A DNA stretch of 64,000 nt from contig CANJID010000011.1 of the NCBI GenBank assembly GCA_947474395.1, positions 1 to 64,000 of the forward strand. The letters run 5' to 3'. Both the position numbers and the translations under genes were made by a program. This document shows, in pieces, positions 40,640 through 48,542 of the stretch (position 1 is its first letter; the number at the start of each line of letters is the position of its first letter). Source of the DNA: Caulobacterales bacterium. Its GTDB lineage: Bacteria; Pseudomonadota; Alphaproteobacteria; Caulobacterales; Caulobacteraceae. The notes below the pieces were generated by a model. That model had not been told where the DNA came from and ran no database searches. It saw nothing but the letters and a program-made list of their open reading frames with translations.

Positions 40640-40840
40640 GTGATCGCTTTAGCAGGTGAAGAACAGGAGCTCGAGCAGGCTTCGAACAGGCTTGCGACCT
40701 ATCAAAATGGCTCAAAAGCAGGCTCGGAACAGGCCTTCGAGCAGGGCAAGATTCCGAAATGCCCATTATATCGGCCCTGCGCGTTATTATATATTATTAT
40801 ATCTAACCTGCTCGGAGCCTGATCGAGCAGCGCCGACCTA
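40640..40840. repeat. Iterated GARCAGG repeats and AT-rich tract at the island edge
   Basis: Short related units recur: CTCGAGCAGGC (40670-40680), TTCGAACAGGC (40681-40691), CTCGGAACAGGC (40723-40734), CTTCGAGCAGGGC (40735-40747), with partial copies at 40648, 40661 and 40715, and inverted copies near 40807-40831. An AT-rich run (TTATTATATATTATTATAT, about 40785-40803) follows, in sharp contrast to the genome. Two small overlapping frames here read through the repeats and are probably not genes. The rest of 40422-40639 holds nothing I recognise. It could be a recombinase site or an origin-like element. Confidence 0.6.
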
Positions 40841-42415
40841 TTATATTTTGCCGAGGATGAGGCGTCGCTGCTCGGGCCAGCCGAGCGGAATGTGGCCGTC
40901 GAGGAGGCTCTGCAGGGTTATGCCGGGCCTGAGGCGCCCGGCGAGAATCGCTTCCTGGATGTCCGGCGCCAGGAAGACGAGCTTGATCAGCCGCCGCTGA
41001 TAGCTGTCGGGCGGGCTGCCCGCACCCCGATGCTGATCGAACGGCATGGCCGGCGAGACGGAAAACTTCCGGGCGCAGTCATGGGCGGCTCTCAGCGCCT
41101 TGATCATGGCGGGATCCCGCTGCGCCGTCGCGAACGGCGAGGCGCCGTCTGGGCCGACCAGCCAGGTCCGCCCGCCTCGGAACACTGGCCGCACGGCAAT
41201 GGCGATGCGCGCCCTGCCCTCCGGTTCGTCCCGGATCGTCTCGTCGCCCATGGCCGGCTTGGTGAGGATGCGAGCCGGCACGACGAGGTGGAGCGCGTCG
41301 ACGTGGATTTCGACGCGAACGTCGAGCGCCTTGGGATCTGCATTTGGCGCGTGCCGGCAGAGCCGATCGGCCACCAGCGCTTCGAGCTGCGGCGCGGAGA
41401 CCCGCCGGACGGCGTCGGGCTTGCCCCCGCGAGCGGCCGCAGCCGAGATGTAATATCGGAACGCCTTGCCGCCCTTGCCGTAGCCGAAGCTCGGCGACAT
41501 TGGCCGGCCGTGGTCGTCGAAGATCTTGCCCTTCAGCCATGAGGCGGCCGAGCGAAGCGGCCGGTCGCGGCGATCGACGGCGTTGGCGGCGAGGCGCTCC
41601 TGCACCGCATCGAACACCGCCCCGTCCACAATCGCTTGGTGCTGGCCGGGGTAAATCGCCTTTCCATGGCGGATCTTGCCCACATAGAGCGGGTTTTTCA
41701 GGAGCTGGAAGAGGGCGCCGCGGCTGAAGGGATAGCCGCCCTGCTCCTTGCCGGCCCGGCTGACCCAGTGCTTGCTGACGGCGCCCTCGCGATCGAGCTC
41801 TTCCTTCAGGGCGTGGACCGATCCCAGCTCTAGGTAGCGGGCGAACAAGCCCCGGACCCGGTCGGCTTCCTCTGGGTTGATGACCAGCTTGCGGTCCTGG
41901 ACGTCGTAGCCGAGCGAGGGACAGCCGCCCATCCACATGCCCTTGGCCTTGGAGGCGGCGATCTTGTCGCGGATCCGTTCGCCGGTGACCTCCCGTTCGA
42001 ACTGGGCGAATGAGAGGAGGACGTTCAGGGTCAGCCGCCCCATGGAGGTGGTGGTGTTGAACGCCTGGGTGATGGAGACGAACGACACGCCCTTGGCGTC
42101 GAAGGCCTCGACGATGCGCGAGAAATCCGTCAGCGAGCGCGTCAGGCGGTCCACCTTATAGACGACCACCACATCGATCAGCCCGGCCTCGATATCGGCG
42201 AGGAGCTGGGCCAGGGCCGGCCGTTTCATCGACCCGCCCGAGAACCCGCCGTCGTCATAGATCGTCTTCAGGGCCCGCCAGCCCTCCCCGGCCTGGGAGC
42301 GGATATAGGCTTCGCAGGCCTCCCGCTGGGCGCTAAGCGAATTGAACTCCTGATCGAGCCCTTCTTCCGAGCTTTTACGGGTGTAGATGGCGCAACGAAG
42401 CCGCGCCCCGGTCAT
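40841..42415 (-). CDS. Large serine recombinase (resolvase/integrase family)
   Basis: This 524-residue protein has an N-terminal resolvase domain with the catalytic Ser at residue 15 (CAIYTRKSSEEGLDQEFNS), VVYKVDRLTRS and FEREVTGERIRDKIAASKAKGMWMGG, then a recombinase domain (GSVHALKEELDREG...KNPLYVGKIRHG) and a long C-terminal part without the common zinc-ribbon Cys. Such enzymes insert or excise mobile DNA between attachment sites. ATG 42415 overlaps the DUF2924 stop by 4 bases. It probably moved the island that begins after tRNA-Ser. Confidence 0.93.
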   Translation of the reverse strand: MTGARLRCAIYTRKSSEEGLDQEFNSLSAQREACEAYIRSQAGEGWRALKTIYDDGGFSGGSMKRPALAQLLADIEAGLIDVVVVYKVDRLTRSLTDFSRIVEAFDAKGVSFVSITQAFNTTTSMGRLTLNVLLSFAQFEREVTGERIRDKIAASKAKGMWMGGCPSLGYDVQDRKLVINPEEADRVRGLFARYLELGSVHALKEELDREGAVSKHWVSRAGKEQGGYPFSRGALFQLLKNPLYVGKIRHGKAIYPGQHQAIVDGAVFDAVQERLAANAVDRRDRPLRSAASWLKGKIFDDHGRPMSPSFGYGKGGKAFRYYISAAAARGGKPDAVRRVSAPQLEALVADRLCRHAPNADPKALDVRVEIHVDALHLVVPARILTKPAMGDETIRDEPEGRARIAIAVRPVFRGGRTWLVGPDGASPFATAQRDPAMIKALRAAHDCARKFSVSPAMPFDQHRGAGSPPDSYQRRLIKLVFLAPDIQEAILAGRLRPGITLQSLLDGHIPLGWPEQRRLILGKI

Positions 42416-42840
42416 GCCGCGGCTCCTTGCCGGAGCCCGAAGAAGCGCGGCCCATTCCACCGCACGCCGGTTATGACCCGCGCGACCTCCGAGAGGCTCC
42501 GGTAGGTCCGGTCGTCGTAGCGGTAACCCTCGCTGGTGCGCTCGACATTATACTGTCGGCCCTTCCACTCCCGCGTCAGCCTGGCGCCGTCGGAGAGCCG
42601 GGCGGCCTTAAGCCGGCCTGCCGGCCCGCGAAGTTCGTTGCGGGTCTCAAGGCTAAGACCGCCGTAGGCGGCGGCCTGAAGTCTCCAGCCGAGAAGCTGG
42701 CGAAGGATGTCGGCCGACCTCAAAGGCGGCGGCGGCCCCAGATGGCGGCGCCAAACCTGGCGAAGCTCGTCCAGGGCCATGGCTTCCATGGCGGCGAGCA
42801 ACTCCGGCAGATCAGCCAAGTCCGGCGGCGGCTTGGTCAT
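42412..42840 (-). CDS. DUF2924 protein
   Basis: This 142-residue protein matches DUF2924, a family nearly always found immediately upstream of this kind of serine recombinase. Landmarks are LRQVWRRHLGPPPPLRSADILRQLLGWRLQAA and REWKGRQYNVER...YDDRTYRSLSEVARVITGVRWNGPRFFGL, which resembles a small DNA-binding domain. It probably assists the recombinase in recognising DNA; this is inferred from the constant pairing. Confidence 0.88.
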   Translation of the reverse strand: MTKPPPDLADLPELLAAMEAMALDELRQVWRRHLGPPPPLRSADILRQLLGWRLQAAAYGGLSLETRNELRGPAGRLKAARLSDGARLTREWKGRQYNVERTSEGYRYDDRTYRSLSEVARVITGVRWNGPRFFGLRQGAAA

Positions 42841-43138
42841 TCAATAGGCCCTCCAAAGCTCCAACATCGTCTGGCCGGGCAAATGAACGAAGAAACTGGC
42901 TTAATAACTATCCGGCCGGCGAGGACAGTTGCTCTCCCGTCCGGCTTATTCAAGTTCTACATTGGCGTTTACTCCTGCTATTTCGGCGTATAGACTTCGA
43001 CACTGGGCGCATTTTTTCTGCGATTACACTACGCGGGCCTTGTGGAAGGGCCGCGAGTCAGCGATCTGTGGATTCGCGTCGCGGTGTTCGGGGCGCGAGG
43101 CCCTCCTGGGCCATCCCAATCAGCAATTGAGGTATCGG

Positions 43139-44509
43139 ATGACTGTCCGAGGACTGCCCGCGCCTGCGCGGGAGCGAGATCCTGCGCCCGCCTTGCAGCT
43201 GGAGATTGTCTACCGGCCGCTCGGCGGGCTCACGCTCTACAAGAACAATCCTCGCCAGCACTCCCGGCGCCAGATCGAGATGCTAGCGGGGAGCATGGGC
43301 GCCTATGGGTTCGTGGTACCCATCCTGATCGATGAGAACGGGGCGATCATCGCCGGCCATGCCCGCTACCTCGCCGCCAAGCTCAGGGGCATGGCGGAGG
43401 TCCCGACCATCACCCTCTCGCATTTAACCGAGCGGGCGAAGCGCAAGCTGCGGATCGCCGACAACAAGCACTCGGACAACGCGCGCTTCGATATGGCCAT
43501 GCTGAAGGCCGAGGTAGCCTCGATCCTCGAGGAGGAAGAGGGCCTCAAGATCGACTGGGAGGCCGAAGGCTATGAGATCGGTGAGCTAGACATCATCCTG
43601 GCCGAAGCGCCGCTCCTGGCCGAGGATGATGTGCCCGCCGCGCCCAAGGTCGCCAGGGCCGCGCGGGGCCAGATCATACGGCTTGGTCTGCACCGCGTGG
43701 GCTGCGGGGATGCTCGGGACGAGGCTTTCTTGCAACGGGTGATGGCCGGCGAGTTGGCCGACGTCGCCTTCCAGGACGTTCCATATAATCTAAGTATCCA
43801 AGGTCACGTGAGCCGCGCCGGCAAACACCGCGAGTTTGCAATGGCTTCCGGGGAGATGTCCGACCCCGAGTTCATCGCCTTCCTGGCAGAGAGCCTGGCG
43901 CTTGGCGCCCGCTACACCCGCGACGGCGGCGTCCACTTCATCTGCATCGATCACCATCACATCGACCAGCTGATGGCGGCGGCGGCGCCAATCTATAATG
44001 TCCGGCTGAACATCTGCGTGTGGAATAAGTCCAATGCCGGCATGGGCTCACTTTACCGGTCCAAGCACGAACTGATCGTCGTCTACCGCGTCGGCGCCGC
44101 CCAACATCTCAATAACATTCAGCTCGGCCGCTATGGCAGGTCGAGGTCGAATATCTGGGAATACCCCTCGGTCAACACCGTCGGCAGCGCCAGGGCCAAG
44201 GAGCTTGACTGGCATCCGACAACCAAGCCAGTAGCCATGGTGGCTGACGCCATCAAGGATGTGACCAAGCCCGGCGACATCGTCCTCGACACTTTCCTTG
44301 GCTCCGGCACCTCGCTGATCGCGGCCGAGCGGGTTGGTCGCCGGCTCTATGGGATCGAGCTTGATCCCCACTATGTCGACATCGCCGTCGAACGCTGGGT
44401 CAACATGACCGGCGGCACGCCTGTGATTGAAGAAGAAGCTCCGGCGCCAACGCCGGCGCCGGACGGCTGGGGCGCCGCCGCCAAGTTGTGGGGCGGGGCC
44501 CATGGCTAG
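43139..44509 (+). CDS. ParB-like nuclease/DNA methyltransferase fusion
   Basis: This 456-residue protein joins a ParB/Srx-like N-terminal domain (about 28-100; YKNNPRQHSRRQIEML, IIAGHARYLAAK) to an adenine/cytosine-N4 methyltransferase (about 175-440; catalytic region FQDVPYNLSIQGH, SAM motif FLGSGTSLIAAE). Such fusions are common on phages and mobile elements. The catalytic motif, usually DPPY, reads DVPY (D213-V214-P215-Y216), which may weaken or change activity. ATG 43139 with GAGG upstream is chosen; a much longer frame upstream does not look protein-like. It overlaps the DUF5681 gene. Confidence 0.88.
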   Translation: MTVRGLPAPARERDPAPALQLEIVYRPLGGLTLYKNNPRQHSRRQIEMLAGSMGAYGFVVPILIDENGAIIAGHARYLAAKLRGMAEVPTITLSHLTERAKRKLRIADNKHSDNARFDMAMLKAEVASILEEEEGLKIDWEAEGYEIGELDIILAEAPLLAEDDVPAAPKVARAARGQIIRLGLHRVGCGDARDEAFLQRVMAGELADVAFQDVPYNLSIQGHVSRAGKHREFAMASGEMSDPEFIAFLAESLALGARYTRDGGVHFICIDHHHIDQLMAAAAPIYNVRLNICVWNKSNAGMGSLYRSKHELIVVYRVGAAQHLNNIQLGRYGRSRSNIWEYPSVNTVGSARAKELDWHPTTKPVAMVADAIKDVTKPGDIVLDTFLGSGTSLIAAERVGRRLYGIELDPHYVDIAVERWVNMTGGTPVIEEEAPAPTPAPDGWGAAAKLWGGAHG

Positions 44510-45149
44510 GTCTGGCCGAGATGATAAGGGCCGGTTCCTGCCCGGCTGCACCGGCAATGCTGAGGGCCGGCGCAAGGTGAAGGGAGGGGCCAAGCCTGAC
44601 CGCTCCAATCTCATTCCGGTCAAGCGTGGGGGGCGAACCCGCTTGGTCGACCCAAAGCCGCTGGTCATGAACAAGCTGGTGAAGGCGGCGCTGCAGGAGG
44701 GCACCTTAGAGGGGGTCCGGCTCTATTTGCGGGAGATCCGGCTTCAGGACGCCCAGAAGTTCAAGCGCGACCTGGCCCTCCACGCTACCGCCAAGAGACC
44801 CCGCCCTGCCCTGCTCTATCACGAGGACATCCTAATCGCTCTGGGGGTCCTGAAGCACGGCGCCAACGGCCACATCCTCATCCCGGCGGGGGTTTTCGCG
44901 GACCTCAATCGTCGGTACCGGCCCAAGCCGTTAAGTGGTGCGCAGCTTCGGCGGCTCGAGCTCTGTCTAGACGACGCGACCGTTCTGCGGCGCCTCTATC
45001 CGAACTATCGGCTCAAATACAGGGACGCCGACGAGGCCGATCTTGCCCGTGAAAAGTCGATCGCCGCGGCCTTTGCCGACTACGACGCCATGATGGCCGA
45101 GGTCCAGGACTACGAGGCGTTCAAGCGGTGGCGCTCCAAACGCCGCTAG
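44502..45149 (+). CDS. DUF5681 protein
   Basis: This 215-residue protein starts GRDDKGRFLPGCTGNAEGRRKVKGG after MARS, the typical N-terminal signature of DUF5681, a small family with a GxFxxGxSGNPxGRP-like motif seen in phage and mobile-element neighbours. The rest is basic and helical with no catalytic motif I know. Its start overlaps the methylase stop by 8 bases, so they are translated together. A DNA-packaging or DNA-binding role is suggested by neighbours in other genomes but is unproven. Confidence 0.75.
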   Translation: MARSGRDDKGRFLPGCTGNAEGRRKVKGGAKPDRSNLIPVKRGGRTRLVDPKPLVMNKLVKAALQEGTLEGVRLYLREIRLQDAQKFKRDLALHATAKRPRPALLYHEDILIALGVLKHGANGHILIPAGVFADLNRRYRPKPLSGAQLRRLELCLDDATVLRRLYPNYRLKYRDADEADLAREKSIAAAFADYDAMMAEVQDYEAFKRWRSKRR

Positions 45150-45239
45150 GCGGTCCAGGCGCCCGCTGGCCGTTCACGTCGGCGGGCGCCAGCCCTACCT
45201 ATCCGGCGAAGACCATCTATGTCCGCGGCGCCGCCGACA

Positions 45240-46331
45240 TTACGTCGACGGCAGTTCGTCCGCGGCGGTTTCCGCCATCCCTTGGTCGAGCTCCTGGATC
45301 CGCGCTTCGATCAAGGCGCTATATTGATAGATGTCGGTAAGGTCAGCGAGGCGGTGACGAACTTCCGTTTTGCCCTGGAACGTCCCGAAATGCTTGGCCG
45401 TCAGACTGTTGAAGTGCAGGCGAGCAATGGTCTTGCGGTTATTGTCGTCGAGCAGGACCGCGCAGTAGGACTTGGCGTCGCGCATCACCACCCGCTTCGG
45501 CTTGACCAGGCGCGAGGCGATGGCCTGAACGATATGGAAGCCGGAAATTTCCTCTGCCGTGGTGACGACCTCCCCTTCGCCATCGGCGTCCGCTGAAGGC
45601 TCGGTTTCGGAGGGAGCGGCGGCGTTCAGGGCGCTGGATAGACGGTCGTTCACGAGATCCCGCACGTGGGCGGCGATGACGGCGCCGAGGAGCTTGGCGA
45701 AGTTGTCCTTCACCTGGGGCGTCAGGCGTCCCTCATAGACGCGCCCCGCCATCATCCGTACGAACTCCTCGGACGGCTCGGCTAGCTCCTTCTCCAGCTC
45801 CTTTCGGATCAAGGATTGGAGCTTCAGCGTCCCGGCCTCTTGGACGATCTTGTCGATGTCAAAGGTCGCCTTGGAAAATTTCTCGATCGTTTTGATGTCC
45901 TGGGGCTTCAGGACGTCCATGCTGAAGGTGAAGAAGGGCCGATCATCCATCTTATTCGGCGCTTCGACGTCCGAATAAAACTGGAAGATCACCCCGTTGG
46001 TCAGCACCGCAAGCCGGGCGTCGGTGACGCTGAAGTAGCGAAAAAGCTGGCCCGCGTGGTTTAAGCTCAGCGGCACACTGGCCGGCTTGCATTCGATCAG
46101 GATTTTGACCTTGCCGGCCTGGCAGATCGCGTAATCGACCTTCTCGCCCTTCTTGGTGCCGATGTCGGCTGTGTATTCGGGCACCACTTCCGATGGATCG
46201 AACACGTCGTAACCCAGCGCCTGAATGAACGGCATGACCAAGGCCGTCTTGGCCGCCTCCTCGGTCAGCAGCACTTCGCGGTGCTGCAGGGTCCGCTTCT
46301 GAAGCTCGGCCAGACGCGTCGCAAAATCCAT
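45240..46331 (-). CDS. Stand-alone restriction-endonuclease-like nuclease (HsdR N-terminal type)
   Basis: This 363-residue protein has a PD-(D/E)xK nuclease core near the N-terminus: KVDYAICQAGKVKILIECK places D66, E80 and K82 in the catalytic pattern, preceded by PEYTADIG. This N-terminal part resembles type I HsdR, but there is no helicase part. The C-terminal half (KRVVMRDAKSYCAVLLDDNNRKTIARLHFNS) looks like a separate beta-rich domain. It is convergent with DUF5681 and has no specificity or methylase partner on its strand. It may be a nuclease of a restriction or defence system. Confidence 0.75.
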   Translation of the reverse strand: MDFATRLAELQKRTLQHREVLLTEEAAKTALVMPFIQALGYDVFDPSEVVPEYTADIGTKKGEKVDYAICQAGKVKILIECKPASVPLSLNHAGQLFRYFSVTDARLAVLTNGVIFQFYSDVEAPNKMDDRPFFTFSMDVLKPQDIKTIEKFSKATFDIDKIVQEAGTLKLQSLIRKELEKELAEPSEEFVRMMAGRVYEGRLTPQVKDNFAKLLGAVIAAHVRDLVNDRLSSALNAAAPSETEPSADADGEGEVVTTAEEISGFHIVQAIASRLVKPKRVVMRDAKSYCAVLLDDNNRKTIARLHFNSLTAKHFGTFQGKTEVRHRLADLTDIYQYSALIEARIQELDQGMAETAADELPST

Positions 46332-46388
46332 CAGCCACCTCCCCTATGGTGAAGCGGGCGCAATGCATCCCCACTCCCCCTGGTGATC

Positions 46389-46538
46389 GGGGAGTTAGGA
46401 AGCCTACCACTGGGGAAAGCCGCGCCAGACTTTAGGGCTCGCGCCCCTGGACATACTCTGACGCCTCCCCGACCGCATGGTCGAGGAGTGCTGGTGACGG
46501 CTGCACACGAGCCGCCAGTGGTAGGGGTTCCTACGCCC
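46389..46538. repeat. Possible MITE: inverted repeats flanking a hairpin
   Basis: GGAAGCCTACCACTGG (46398-46413) is mirrored by CCAGTGGTAGGGGTTCC (46515-46531); including outer bases (GGGGAGTTA... and ...TACGCCCC) the arms pair over about 24 bases with a few mismatches. Inside is a near-perfect hairpin CTCCCCGACC-GCAT-GGTCGAGGAG (46465-46488). The rest of the 440-base gap between the nuclease gene and the PIN gene (46332-46774) holds no gene I can support. Confidence 0.45.
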
Positions 46539-46774
46539 CAGGGAGCCGGTTGGCTCGCCCGCGGGCACCATGGCTCGATTGGCCGGGCAGCTCAAGGCGC
46601 TGGCGCGGCGATGATTGGCGAATGGAGACAGACCCGTTTAGGCCGAAGCCACGTGGCCGTCGCCAGACCGGCCATGGCCCAGGCCAATGCGGCGTCGGCG
46701 GTGCGCCATCAGCGGCCCTCACCGGGTCGCAATTGCGACATTGGCCAATCATTGCTCGCAAGCGCAAAGAGCGG

Positions 46775-47359
46775 TCATTGGCAGCCGCCGGAACGCCGGA
46801 AGCGGGCGGGGATGCTCAAGCAAGACGCGGCCCGGTCACCAATCAAATCGACGACAGCCACGGCATTATTCTCCGGCACCCGCATACGGGCATCAGTCAG
46901 CGCCGCGAACAACGCGTCGGCCAGCCCGGCCGCGCCGAGCGCGGCGCGTACATCAGGCCCCAGGAGCAGGTCGCAGGTGGACCGGACCTCTAAATCGGTA
47001 AACCTACGGGCCGCCAGGTTCGTCGCCTTGCGCTCATCGATGACGGCGCAAGCACCCAGCCGCACAGCACAGGCCAGTGTTGCCGCCTCCCCATCATCGA
47101 GGGTCTCGGAGGCCAGGCCGGCGACCAAGGACAGGAAGAGGGCCTCGTCGTCCACCGTGAGCGGGACGACCTGTATCAGCTTCATATGGACGAGCGCAGC
47201 GACCTCGTCGGCGGCCTGGCGGCCCTTGGGTCGACCGCGCTCGAGCTCACCTAAAGCCACGTCGGTGATCGCCAGCGGCCGCGACAGCGCCTGCAGAATC
47301 CGATGCGCACCGCCGGTGGCGGCCAGATTGATCCAAACGCTGGCGTCCGCAACCATCAT
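46775..47359 (-). CDS. PIN-domain protein, probable ribonuclease toxin
   Basis: This 194-residue protein has a PIN fold: MMVADASVWI (D5), DVALGELERG (E38), LDDGEAATLACA (D89/E91) and VIDERKATNLA (D108), the acidic residues that hold metal ions in PIN ribonucleases. About 60 residues follow the core. It lies 10 bases behind the XRE/ImmA-IrrE peptidase gene, and HTH-metallopeptidase plus PIN pairs are known as predicted toxin-antitoxin modules. It is the last gene of a four-gene operon with a QueC-like enzyme. Confidence 0.8.
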   Translation of the reverse strand: MMVADASVWINLAATGGAHRILQALSRPLAITDVALGELERGRPKGRQAADEVAALVHMKLIQVVPLTVDDEALFLSLVAGLASETLDDGEAATLACAVRLGACAVIDERKATNLAARRFTDLEVRSTCDLLLGPDVRAALGAAGLADALFAALTDARMRVPENNAVAVVDLIGDRAASCLSIPARFRRSGGCQ

Positions 47360-47369
47360 CCGGGCTTGC

Positions 47370-48542
47370 TCAACCGATCAGCCGCGGAGCGTCTTCGCGC
47401 CCGAGGCCCTCGTCCTCATAGGCGTCGATCAGCTCGCGCACCTCCACGCGCTCCAGCTGCAGGAGCCGCGCGATCTGGCCTTCGCTGAGCAGGCCCTTCG
47501 CCCAAGCCTCGCCCACCAGCAACGCCACACGCATCGACACCGGCCGTGCGGCGTCGGCGCGCGCGGAGTCCTGCCCGGCCGCCTCGCCCAGCACCAAGCT
47601 CGCCTGTTCGTCGGAGATGCCGCCCGTGTTGATGAACCAATCCCAGGTTCCCGGGCGGGTCACCCCCAGTTCCTCCAGGCGCCGGCCCATGGCCTCGCGG
47701 GAGACGCCAAAGGCGTGGGCGAGTAGAATGATGTGACGGCGGGTCAGCTGGCTGGCGCCAGCGGTGGTCTCCTTGAACATTGCCATCACCGCCCGGGCCG
47801 GGGTCAGGAAGGCCCGCGCGAAGGCAATGGCGTAGCGCTCTTCGCGGCTGGTCTCCGGCGACCCCGAGTGCAGCGCGTCGGGCGCGCGTCGGGTCGAAGT
47901 AAAGTGGCCGAGCTCATGAGCGCCGGTCTGCGTCCGCCGATCCTTCGGATGCGCGGCGTTTAACAGGATGCAGGCGCCCGCCCGGTCGTCGAAGGCGTAG
48001 AGGCCCGAGATCTTCGCCGGCAATCGGCGCACGAACACCCGCGCGCCCAGCTGCAGCTCCAACACGGACATGATGTCGTGAACCGGCGCCATGCCGATAC
48101 CCAACCATTGGCGCAGCTCGGCCGCGTCCTGCTCGGCCTGCACCGCCACGTTGCCCGGCAACAAGGGCCGCTCGGGTGGATCGTTGCGGACCCGCCGAAC
48201 CCCCAGCAGGTCCTCCAGCTCCAGTTCGGCCTGCACCAGGGTGGTCAGCAAGGCGACGGCCGCCTCTACGTCCGCGTCGGCCTCGCCGGCCCGGCGAAAC
48301 CGCGGCTTCAGATCGATCTGCACGGCCTCCCGCCGCAGCAGGCTGTTGACAGAAACCGCATAGAGGGCCGCGAATTTTTGCAGCTCATCGAGCCGGGGCT
48401 TGCGTTGGCCCTGCTCGATGGCGACCACGGTTGTGCGCGCCACCTGCAGCGCCTCGGCGGCGGCGGCCTGGGTCACCTTCGCCGATTCTCGCGCGACCCT
48501 CAGTCGGTCGCCGATCTCGGTTGCGGTCAGGTCCTCGCTCAT
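47370..48542 (-). CDS. XRE regulator fused to an ImmA/IrrE-type zinc metallopeptidase
   Basis: This 390-residue protein has an N-terminal XRE DNA-binding domain (about 9-63; AKVTQAAAAEALQVARTTVVAIEQGQRKP) and a zinc peptidase domain with HELGH at 209-213 (TGAHELGHF), followed by REERYAIAFARAFLTP, where a third zinc ligand (Glu) is expected. ImmA/IrrE enzymes cut repressors or antitoxins and act as switches for mobile elements and stress responses. Its ATG overlaps the stop of the QueC-like gene. It is the likely regulator of this operon and may bind the palindromes upstream of the first gene. Confidence 0.88.
   Translation of the reverse strand: MSEDLTATEIGDRLRVARESAKVTQAAAAEALQVARTTVVAIEQGQRKPRLDELQKFAALYAVSVNSLLRREAVQIDLKPRFRRAGEADADVEAAVALLTTLVQAELELEDLLGVRRVRNDPPERPLLPGNVAVQAEQDAAELRQWLGIGMAPVHDIMSVLELQLGARVFVRRLPAKISGLYAFDDRAGACILLNAAHPKDRRTQTGAHELGHFTSTRRAPDALHSGSPETSREERYAIAFARAFLTPARAVMAMFKETTAGASQLTRRHIILLAHAFGVSREAMGRRLEELGVTRPGTWDWFINTGGISDEQASLVLGEAAGQDSARADAARPVSMRVALLVGEAWAKGLLSEGQIARLLQLERVEVRELIDAYEDEGLGREDAPRLIG

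Noticed and set aside
40640-40822. Small frames of 60 and 114 codons after tRNA-Ser
   Set aside because: They read through the iterated repeats and the AT-rich tract and have repeat-driven composition; the longer one runs into the recombinase gene antisense.
40640-40840. A CRISPR array
   Set aside because: The repeated units are only 11-13 bases, directly adjacent or irregularly spaced, without uniform spacers or cas genes.
46383-47726. A 447-codon rightward frame
   Set aside because: It is antisense to the PIN and peptidase genes, with a Ser/Ala/Arg-rich composition typical of shadow frames in GC-rich DNA.
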